A stretch of 11,818 nt of DNA. Origin: JAAYAY01 sp964429355 (GTDB taxonomy: Bacteria > Planctomycetota > Planctomycetia > Pirellulales > Thermoguttaceae). Where the stretch lies: NCBI GenBank assembly GCA_964429355.1, contig CAYSCH010000299.1, positions 1 to 11,818 on the forward strand. Direction: 5' to 3'. The position numbers were made by a program, and so were the translations under genes. This document shows positions 6,622-11,818 of the stretch, piece after piece. Each line of letters opens with the position of its first letter. Positions within the stretch are counted from its first letter, which is position 1. The notes beneath the pieces were generated by a model that was not told the origin of the DNA, did no database searches, and saw only the letters and a list, made by a program, of their open reading frames with translations.

Positions 6622-7577
6622 GCAATCTCCAACTCCGCCAGCGCCAGGGAACGGTAGTCGGACTTGCCCAAGCCCGATTCCTCGGCGTAATTGATGATCG
6701 CCCGGGCCTTCTTGACCTCACTGGGTTCTTTGCCGAGCAGTTCGAGCCCGAGAGCGTCGAGAGCCACGATGTCGACCCCTGCGGCTACGGTGGTCTTCAC
6801 GACCACGTCTTCCAGTTTGCCGCCCGTGGGACCGTTGGCCTTGAGCGTGCGCACGGCATCGAGCACGGTAATCCGCGGTTTCATGAACCGAGTGAGATCG
6901 GTCAGGCAGGTGGCAAAGTCCTGGTGGAGCGGTTGGCGGTTGTCGATCACGCCCATGTAGTTCTTCATGCAGAGCGTGGCGTTCGATAGCCCATGGTGCT
7001 TGACGATCGCAACGTTGATCACCAGGTCGCAGTCCAGAATGTCGGGATATACAAGGGCCGACTTGAGCACTTCACCCCCAAGGTCGACTTTCTTGAATCG
7101 TGCCTTGTCGAGATAGACAACTTCGGCCCCCAGCGACTTGACGGCGTCGGGAATGCCGCTGGCCGGATAGGACTTGGCGGAGGCATGGACCGGGTTGTCC
7201 CCAATCTTGACCACCTTGGCGCCGGCATCCAGGCACATTTTCGCCAGTGCGGCCACCACCTCGGGATTCGTATTGCCGGCCTGTTCGGGCTTGCGGTCCC
7301 AGCCAATGTTGGGTTTGATCCAGACCGTGTCTCCCTTCTTGACGAACCGCGCCATGCCTCCGAGGCCGTCGACCGCCTTGTTGGTCAGGTTGGTCGCAAT
7401 GGCCGGCAGTCCGGCGTCCTGGGGATCTTCAATCGCCGTGCCTTTCCAACGGGCGATCGCCATGTCGACCGGCTTCTGCGCTGTCGTATCCGCCAGCAAC
7501 AATTCCTGCCCCTTCAACACCAAGGCCCCGGCCACCGCCGTTTGGACCATGAAACTCCGTCGCGTGTATCTGGTCAT
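6618..7577 (-). CDS. DUF362 domain protein with Tat-like signal
   Basis: 319 residues. The N-terminus TRRSFMVQTAVAGALVLKG fits a twin-arginine signal, predicting export in folded form. The body matches DUF362: WIKPNIGWDR (86-95), NPEVVAALAKM, a dinucleotide-like GAKVVKIGDNP, DLVINVAIVKHHG, TLCMKNYMG (201-209), then LTRFMKPRITVLDAVRTLK and NGPTGGKLEDVVV. DUF362 proteins are often annotated as iron-sulfur-centre proteins, but this one has no ferredoxin domain and no CxxC set. Its four cysteines (116, 183, 203, 224) are scattered, so a cluster would have to be unusual or shared with a partner. AGGAGA eight bases before the ATG at 7577 supports the start. It is the first gene of the minus-strand block and overlaps the polyferredoxin by four bases, so the pair most likely work together in redox chemistry at the membrane. 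The exact reaction is unknown. Confidence 0.88.
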   Translation of the reverse strand: MTRYTRRSFMVQTAVAGALVLKGQELLLADTTAQKPVDMAIARWKGTAIEDPQDAGLPAIATNLTNKAVDGLGGMARFVKKGDTVWIKPNIGWDRKPEQAGNTNPEVVAALAKMCLDAGAKVVKIGDNPVHASAKSYPASGIPDAVKSLGAEVVYLDKARFKKVDLGGEVLKSALVYPDILDCDLVINVAIVKHHGLSNATLCMKNYMGVIDNRQPLHQDFATCLTDLTRFMKPRITVLDAVRTLKANGPTGGKLEDVVVKTTVAAGVDIVALDALGLELLGKEPSEVKKARAIINYAEESGLGKSDYRSLALAELEIA

Positions 7578-7652
7578 CGAAGCATCTCCTCAAGGATCGA
7601 CCATACGTGGTTTGACCGAGTACGCCCGCGAGCGAACCCCCCATACATACTA

Positions 7653-7662
7653 CCAATTGGGC
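7653..7662 (+). repeat. CCAATTGGGC motif, copy 1
   Basis: Ten-base motif built on the palindrome CCAATTGG. The same ten bases recur at 7857-7866, 204 bases downstream in the same orientation, within the spacer between the two divergent transcription units. It may be a regulator-binding site or chance. Confidence 0.3.
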
Positions 7663-7856
7663 GCATTCTTCAGTGTGCCCCCCAGCAGCGCCTGCGTCAA
7701 CAGCGTCCTGGAAGATGGCCGGCAAGACCAGACTCAACCTGTCTGACGGGGCAGCATGAGATTTGCCGTCTCCGGACCGCTGGCCTGATTCGGGGCCTGC
7801 AACACTCTTGCTTGTTCATCCAGGGGGTTTAGGGGAACTTTTTGGCCGCCGCACAT

Positions 7857-7866
7857 CCAATTGGGC
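7857..7866 (+). repeat. CCAATTGGGC motif, copy 2
   Basis: Second exact copy of the ten-base palindromic motif found at 7653-7662, here about 120 bases upstream of the flagellin ATG. Confidence 0.3.
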
Positions 7867-7970
7867 CGTGGGAAGGCCGCAGAACCGGCAAATTGAGACT
7901 AATCCACACAAGTAGATTGATGGGAGTAACCGTAACATCCCGATCAAAAAGAACGAATGGAACCATGTTA

Positions 7971-7976
7971 GGGAGG
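7971..7976 (+). promoter_or_regulatory. Ribosome binding site of the flagellin gene
   Basis: GGGAGG, ten bases before the ATG at 7987. The spacing is on the long side of normal. It confirms the start, which also gives the canonical flagellin N-terminus MTRINTNVSSL. Confidence 0.7.
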
Positions 7977-7986
7977 CGAGTCTGGC

Positions 7987-10900
7987 ATGACACGTATCAA
8001 TACCAACGTTAGTTCGCTCAATGCCCAGAAGACCTTGGCTCGATCCAACGCCAAGCTTCAGGAATCGCTGACCCGCTTGAGCACCGGCCTGCGGATCAAC
8101 ACGGGGAAGGACGACCCTGCGGGCCTGATTGCCAGCGAAGTCTTGCGGAGCGATATCATTGGAGTGGAACGGGCGATCACCAACAGCCAGCGCGCCAACC
8201 AGATGATCGCAACGGCGGACAGTGCCCTGGGGCAGGTCAGCTCGCTCCTGAACGACATCCGGGGCCTGATCTCTGAGGCCGCCAATACGGGCGCCATGAG
8301 CGCCGAACAGATCGCTGCCAATCAGTTGCAGATCGACTCGTCGCTGGAGGCCATTGACCGCATCGCCCAGGTGACGCAGTTCCAGGGGCGCCGGTTGCTG
8401 GACGGAAGCCTGGACTTCATCACCGACGGACTCGACACGGAGTCGGTCACCGATTTGCAGATCGACCAGGCAAACTTTGGCACCCAGACGGAAGTGGGCG
8501 TGGCCGTCGAAGTCGTCCACCAGGCAACCCAAGCGGAACTGCACTACGAGCACGGAGCGATTGCCAACGACGTGGTTCTCGAGATCGGCGGCAAGAACGG
8601 CTTCGAAGCCTTCAATTTTGCCGGCGGGAGCACGATCGAAGACCTCGCCAACGCGATCAATCTGGTCGCCGACGCCTTGGGCGTTCGGGCCGAGGTTCAA
8701 ACGGAAGCCACCGAAGGTACGATGGTTGCGTCGAGCTATGGAACCAACAACGATATCGTGATCACGGCAGCCGAGCCAGGCCAGGCGGAAGGTAATATCC
8801 GTGTCAAGTACACGGCCAATCCGGCAGGCAATTCGACGCCGGCAGCCGTCTATACGCCACCGTCCGGCGAAGAGCCGGGCCTGATCGAGGTGCAATTGGA
8901 AACCCAGTCCTGGACCAAGGCCGTTTACAGCTTTGGTTTCGCCGATGGGGTGCCCAACAATGCCTTCACCTTCACCGCAAACCAGGCCGGCACGGACTAC
9001 AACGGCTACAAATTCATCTTCAATGCTGGCGGTCCCTTGGCGGTCGATGTGGATGTTGCCAACAAAGAGATCGAGATCGACACCAACGGTTCGACGGCCG
9101 CTGCGCTGAAAACCTTCCTCGATGCGGATCCTCTTTTCCACTCCATGTTTTCGGTTGCCACATCGGCGGACGGCGGTACCGCGGCCGGAGTGGTCGATGC
9201 CGGCACATTCCCGGCTGCCACCTACCAGACCACGGCCGGCGTCAATGGCGGGGCTATCCTATCGACCGGCATTGATGTCGTCAACTTGCTCAATAACGAG
9301 CCGGACCTGGACGGTGTCATCACCGCGGCACTGGCCCAAGGCAGCGACGGCCATCAGGCCGTGACGGCCTTCCAGGAATTCGCCTTCTATGGGAACACGG
9401 ACGCCGACAATCGGCTCCAATTCCTTGGGCCAGAAGGCACGCGGAATGTCCGATTCGTCAGCACTCCGGGCCAAGAACTCGGAATCGACATGTCGTCGGA
9501 TCCGAGAGTTCTCGACTTTGCTTCGGCCGTCTTCCAGGGAACCCTGCCAAATAGCAGTTTCAAGATCTCCGCCCGGCAGAAAGGCGAAGAGTTCAACGAC
9601 GTCAAAGTCGAGATCAAGAACTCAGCCACTGAGGTTGCGGTCTGGGATGCCCAATCGAAAACACTCACTCTCAACGTCAACCTGGCTGGAGCAACCACGC
9701 TCAATCAGGTTATCGGATTGGTCAACAACAACGCCAATGTCTCCAAGTACTTCCGCGCCGAGACCTGGGGACTTGCCGACGGAACGGCTACCTTCAGCGA
9801 TGCGGATCTCGATAACGCCAGCGTGACCTTGAGCGGCGGCGTGAAGAGTGAAGGGTCGTTGATCATCAACCTGGAAACCAATGCTGCCGGGCTGGTGCAG
9901 ACCACGGCCAATGACCTGATCGACTTCTTCAACGACACGGCTCACCACACGGCCGACTTCGCGGCCCTCGGCCTCAGTGTCAGCAATGTCGAAGGAAGCA
10001 TGGGGACGGGCATTCTGGAAGCCACGGAGGACGACATCGTCTTCTCCACTTCCGGAACCGACCTGCAGAATGCCAACTCGTCGGCTACGATCCTCGCAGC
10101 CAACGGGGAAGAGGCAATCTTCACGATCACCGCAAAAACATCCGGCCCGGCTTACGACGGTATTAGCGTCGAGTTCGAAGACACCGCCGCTGCCGCCGCC
10201 GAAACCGTCACCTACGATCCCACAACCAAGACCATCACCGTCTCAATCAATGCCGGAACTACCACGGCGCAGATGATTATCGATCGCATCAACGGCACGA
10301 CTCCGGGGGCCAGCGATGAGGTCAAGGAACTGTTCACGGCCAGCCTGACTCAAGACCTCTACGGTATTCCCGGCCTCGATTCGGCAGGTACCGGACTGCT
10401 CACCGTCAACGATGTCGGCACGTTCAGCGGCGGAACGATTGACGTCGGACGAGAAGATGGGGCGGCGCTTCTGGGTAACGAAGACCAGGCCAACGTCGGG
10501 CTCAAGTTCATGGCCGTCGAGTACGGCTCCGATGCCTTCGTCTCCGTTCGCGCCCTCAACGGCACCTCCTTCAACGTCGTCGACAACCTTGGAGTCAGAA
10601 CCGATCGGGTAGACGGAACCGACGTCGATGCCCGTATCAACGGCATCCAGGCAGTCGGTTCGGGCTTGACCGCCAGTCTGAACACGTCGTCGCTCGACCT
10701 CTCGTTTTCCCTGGCCGAGACGGTGGAAGACGGCGCCTCCTTGAGCTTCCGGATCACCGGCGGCGGAGGCCAGTTCCAGCTCGGTCCCGACGTCGTTTCC
10801 AACCAGCAGGCCCGGCTGGGGATCTCGAGCGTCAATACGGCGAAGCTCGGTGGCGTGACAGGCCGCCTGTTTGAGCTGCGATCCGGCGGTGCCAAGGATC

Positions 10901-11190
10901 TGGAGAACAACGTGATCGGCGCCGCGATGGTAATCGAGGAGGTCATCACCCAGGTTACCACCCTTCGCGGACGTCTGGGTGCTTTCCAGCGAACCACCCT
11001 CGAAACGAACATCGCCTCCCTGAGCGACACCCTTGAGGCCCTCACGGAAGCCGAGAGCTCGATCCGCGATGCCGATTTCGCCCAGGAGAGTGCCAACCTC
11101 ACCAAGAATCAGATCCTCGTTCAGGCCGGCACCTCCGTCCTCACCATCGCCAACAAGAGCCCGGAGGCGGTGCTGTCCCTGCTCCAATAG
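7987..11190 (+). CDS. Giant flagellin (1067 aa) with repeated central modules
   Basis: Structural subunit of the flagellar filament, exported by the flagellar type III apparatus and polymerised outside the cell. Residues 1-140 are the conserved D0/D1 helices (MTRINTNVSSLNAQKTL, LSTGLRINTGKDDPAGL, ATADSALGQVSSLLNDIRGL). Residues about 935-1067 are the matching C-terminal half, ending SPEAVLSLLQ. Most flagellins have 270-550 residues; here about 780 residues are inserted. A flagellin hook-IN-like motif spans about 190-238. A beta-rich module then recurs from about residues 324, 521 and 709, with a fourth partial start at 256. The module pattern is an F-x-I/F-x-A strand, a Gly, a Y/F-N/D-G/D turn, a second strand, then a D-x-x-x-K-T/E-I/L strand. 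These modules should form surface D2/D3 domains. The family-typical start has a GGGAGG ribosome site. No cysteines were found, as is usual for flagellins. A hairpin follows the stop. The identity is very secure; the module homology is read by eye. Confidence 0.96.
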   Translation: MTRINTNVSSLNAQKTLARSNAKLQESLTRLSTGLRINTGKDDPAGLIASEVLRSDIIGVERAITNSQRANQMIATADSALGQVSSLLNDIRGLISEAANTGAMSAEQIAANQLQIDSSLEAIDRIAQVTQFQGRRLLDGSLDFITDGLDTESVTDLQIDQANFGTQTEVGVAVEVVHQATQAELHYEHGAIANDVVLEIGGKNGFEAFNFAGGSTIEDLANAINLVADALGVRAEVQTEATEGTMVASSYGTNNDIVITAAEPGQAEGNIRVKYTANPAGNSTPAAVYTPPSGEEPGLIEVQLETQSWTKAVYSFGFADGVPNNAFTFTANQAGTDYNGYKFIFNAGGPLAVDVDVANKEIEIDTNGSTAAALKTFLDADPLFHSMFSVATSADGGTAAGVVDAGTFPAATYQTTAGVNGGAILSTGIDVVNLLNNEPDLDGVITAALAQGSDGHQAVTAFQEFAFYGNTDADNRLQFLGPEGTRNVRFVSTPGQELGIDMSSDPRVLDFASAVFQGTLPNSSFKISARQKGEEFNDVKVEIKNSATEVAVWDAQSKTLTLNVNLAGATTLNQVIGLVNNNANVSKYFRAETWGLADGTATFSDADLDNASVTLSGGVKSEGSLIINLETNAAGLVQTTANDLIDFFNDTAHHTADFAALGLSVSNVEGSMGTGILEATEDDIVFSTSGTDLQNANSSATILAANGEEAIFTITAKTSGPAYDGISVEFEDTAAAAAETVTYDPTTKTITVSINAGTTTAQMIIDRINGTTPGASDEVKELFTASLTQDLYGIPGLDSAGTGLLTVNDVGTFSGGTIDVGREDGAALLGNEDQANVGLKFMAVEYGSDAFVSVRALNGTSFNVVDNLGVRTDRVDGTDVDARINGIQAVGSGLTASLNTSSLDLSFSLAETVEDGASLSFRITGGGGQFQLGPDVVSNQQARLGISSVNTAKLGGVTGRLFELRSGGAKDLENNVIGAAMVIEEVITQVTTLRGRLGAFQRTTLETNIASLSDTLEALTEAESSIRDADFAQESANLTKNQILVQAGTSVLTIANKSPEAVLSLLQ
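8956..9252 (+). repeat. Flagellin central module A
   Basis: Encodes about residues 324-422. It opens AFTFTANQAGTDYNGYKF and is followed by NKEIEIDTN, a helix-like AAALKTFLDADPLF and a closing GVNGG. It aligns by eye with modules B and C, but the DNA itself has diverged, so this is an old protein-level repeat. Confidence 0.5.
9547..9843 (+). repeat. Flagellin central module B
   Basis: Encodes about residues 521-619. It opens SFKISARQKGEEFNDVKVEI, continues SKTLTLNVN, then TLNQVIGLVNNNANVSKYF, and closes VTLSGGV. The order of elements is the same as in modules A and C. Confidence 0.5.
10111..10440 (+). repeat. Flagellin central module C
   Basis: Encodes about residues 709-818. It opens IFTITAKTSGPAYDGISVEF, continues TKTITVSIN, then TAQMIIDRINGTTPG and ELFTASL, and closes GTFSGGTI. 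This is the clearest match to module B. Confidence 0.5.
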
Positions 11191-11222
11191 ACGTCCGAGA
11201 CCAGCGTACGATTCGGGGGGGA

Positions 11223-11263
11223 CGAGCCCCGGTGCCACGCCGGTACCGGGGCTCGCTTCGTCT
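11223..11263 (+). terminator. Hairpin terminator after the giant flagellin gene
   Basis: CGAGCCCCGGT (11223-11233) pairs perfectly with ACCGGGGCTCG (11245-11255). The pairing extends inward by three pairs, including one G-T, leaving a five-base loop. The tail CTTCGTCTT is only moderately T-rich, as often in GC-rich genomes. It starts 32 bases after the stop codon. A related hairpin follows the second flagellin. Confidence 0.65.
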
Positions 11264-11309
11264 TCCCAGGGGGCCGGTTATGCCGGCTGTTCCGGTCGCG
11301 AAGAATCGC

Positions 11310-11338
11310 TAAACTTCTCCGCGATTGCCAGCCGATCC
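11310..11338 (+). promoter_or_regulatory. Weak sigma28-like element before the second flagellin
   Basis: TAAA (11310-11313) and GCCGATCC (11331-11338) resemble the flagellar sigma28 consensus TAAA-N15-GCCGATAA, but the spacer is 17 bases. The position upstream of the candidate second flagellin start is sensible. The element remains speculative. Confidence 0.22.
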
Positions 11339-11431
11339 GCATCCGATGAGGGCCGTTTGCCTCCAGGCTCCCTCCACCGTGCTACCCGGCATGGCGCCGG
11401 CAGATTTCGTCTCCCAACTGGCGGGTGAATC

Positions 11432-11453
11432 ATGGGTATCCAGACCACCACCG
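11432..11453 (+). CDS. Possible 5' end of a gene running into the assembly gap, perhaps the second flagellin
   Basis: ATG at 11432 opens M-G-I-Q-T-T-T and then meets the Ns. A weak purine-rich GGCGGGTGA lies just upstream. Seven residues are too few to identify a flagellin, and the usual INTN motif is not visible. The assignment rests only on the flagellin 3' end on the far side of the gap. Confidence 0.22.
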
Positions 11454-11463
11454 NNNNNNNNNN
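11454..11463. other. Assembly gap (ten Ns)
   Basis: A run of ten N bases. The true length is unknown. Because a flagellin C-terminus begins immediately after it, the missing DNA probably includes most of a second flagellin gene, a repeat that short-read assembly tends to break or collapse. Confidence 0.95.
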
Positions 11464-11541
11464 ATCCTGGTTCAAGCCGGCACCTCCGTACTCACCATCG
11501 CCAACAAGAGCCCGGAGGCTGTGTTGTCCCTGCTCCAATAA
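11464..11541 (+). CDS. 3' end of a second, tandem flagellin gene
   Basis: The first complete codon after the gap begins ILVQAGTSVLTIANK and the frame ends SPEAVLSLLQ with TAA at 11539-11541. All 25 residues equal the C-terminus of the giant flagellin, but six codons differ (CTC/CTG, CAG/CAA, GTC/GTA, GCG/GCT, CTG/TTG and TAG/TAA), none changing the protein. This is a true paralogue under selection rather than a duplicated read-out of the same locus. These residues form the D0 helix that packs in the filament core and is needed for export and assembly. The size of the gene and its central region are unknown because of the gap. A matching hairpin lies downstream. Confidence 0.88.
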   Translation: MLVQAGTSVLTIANKSPEAVLSLLQ

Positions 11542-11818
11542 CAGCCTTTGCCAAACCGGGACCAATCGCCTCCCGCCAGCAAGTCAGGGGGCGGCCTGGG
11601 TTTCGCAGTCGGCTCCAAGAGTCCAAACCACACAAAACGAGGGGGGGACGAGCCTCGGCTCCGCGACGGCGCCGGGGCTCGCTTCGTTTTCACCGCTCGC
11701 CCCCAACAGGCGTCCCGTTTTGCCCTAAATAGCCTTGCGGGATTCCCGGAGGAAATTGCGGCCAGGTTCAGGAGAACTCGATGGGACGGGTCTGACAGAG
11801 TTCGCGGCAAAACACGGA
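11542..11818. other. Region downstream of the second flagellin
   Basis: 277 bases with no gene that I can support. It contains the hairpin listed separately. Near the end, AGGAG lies ahead of an ATG at 11781, but that frame stops after four codons (MGRV). A longer gene may begin beyond the window. Confidence 0.5.
11649..11690 (+). terminator. Hairpin terminator after the second flagellin
   Basis: CGAGCCTCGGC (11649-11659) pairs with GCCGGGGCTCG (11671-11681), eleven pairs with one T-G wobble, followed by CTTCGTTTT. The left flank (a G7 run then ACGAGCC) and right flank (GGCTCGCTTCGT) match the hairpin after the first flagellin, showing that the terminator was duplicated with the gene. Confidence 0.65.

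Larger units (their letters stand above)
7578..7986. other. Divergent intergenic region between the DUF362 operon and the flagellin gene
   Basis: 409 bases with no credible gene on either strand. It must hold the promoters for both directions, but I cannot place either with confidence. Toward flagellin, TTGAGA (7893-7898) with ATTGAT (7916-7921) at 17-base spacing is weak, as is a CCCGATCA (7939-7946) resembling part of a sigma28 -10 box. Toward DUF362, TAGTAT on the minus strand (7646-7651) is a possible -10 without a good -35. Two copies of a palindromic motif are listed separately. The flagellin leader is relatively A-rich just before its ribosome site. Confidence 0.6.

Noticed and set aside
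5071..6657. 528-codon open frame on the + strand opposite the polyferredoxin gene
   Set aside because: Product is rich in Arg, Gln and Pro with no recognisable domain, typical of antisense frames in GC-rich DNA. The minus strand carries clear Fe-S motifs.
7893..7946. Sigma70- or sigma28-type promoter for the giant flagellin
   Set aside because: TTGAGA/ATTGAT and CCCGATCA are too poor a match, and no TAAA sits at the right distance from the latter. A sigma54 GG-N10-GC pair near 7864 also lacks the flanking consensus.
7816..9141. 441-codon open frame on the - strand opposite the flagellin N-terminal half
   Set aside because: Low-complexity Gly/Arg/Asp-rich product that mirrors the flagellin codons. 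There is no ribosome site or known domain.
11472..11810. 112-codon minus-strand frame in the last part of the window
   Set aside because: Runs antisense through the flagellin tail and the hairpin and has no recognisable domain.
1..11818. CRISPR array, tRNA or rRNA gene, insertion sequence or phage module
   Set aside because: No regularly spaced direct repeats, cloverleaf-like segments, transposase motifs or terminal inverted repeats were seen on reading the window.

Overview
The window looks like a piece of a GC-rich planctomycete chromosome (Planctomycetota, perhaps a Pirellulales relative). The lineage call is inference. It rests on a small double-CxxC zinc-ribbon protein whose N-terminus I recall from planctomycete genomes, on exported PQQ-like beta-propeller and HEAT/jelly-roll proteins, and on a very long flagellin. 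A run of ten Ns at 11454-11463 shows the assembly is a draft scaffold.

Layout. Bases 1-600 (+) hold the 3' part of a divergent cyclophilin-type peptidyl-prolyl isomerase, followed by a hairpin. Bases 756-1004 (+) encode an 82-residue zinc-ribbon protein with a strong ribosome binding site and a plausible sigma70 promoter. From 7577 down to 1062 the minus strand carries five genes in one direction, probably one operon or two. They are a DUF362 protein with a Tat-like signal, a fused NapH/NapG-type membrane polyferredoxin (ATGA overlap with DUF362), a secreted HEAT-like/jelly-roll protein, an exported PQQ-like beta-propeller protein, and, after a 122-base gap, aroA (EPSP synthase of the shikimate pathway). 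A 409-base spacer separates this block from a divergent flagellin gene at 7987-11190 (+).

The flagellin has 1067 residues. Standard D0/D1 ends flank a central region of about 780 residues containing a repeated beta-rich module. A terminator-like hairpin follows it. Beyond the assembly gap lies the last 26 codons of a second flagellin: 25 identical residues with only synonymous changes, followed by a matching hairpin. The locus is therefore a tandem flagellin array whose second member is largely lost in the gap.

How the genes may work together. The first four minus-strand genes read as an exported or membrane-bound redox module. The polyferredoxin would move electrons across or along the cytoplasmic membrane, the DUF362 protein is its closest partner, and the HEAT/jelly-roll and propeller proteins would act in the periplasm. 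No terminal reductase or dehydrogenase is visible, so the substrate is unknown. aroA is housekeeping and is probably co-transcribed only by position. The most unusual items are the polyferredoxin fusion with an internal twin-arginine motif, the modular giant flagellin, the hidden tandem paralogue, and a cyclophilin lacking its usual catalytic arginine. I did not find a clearly new defence, CRISPR or mobile system.
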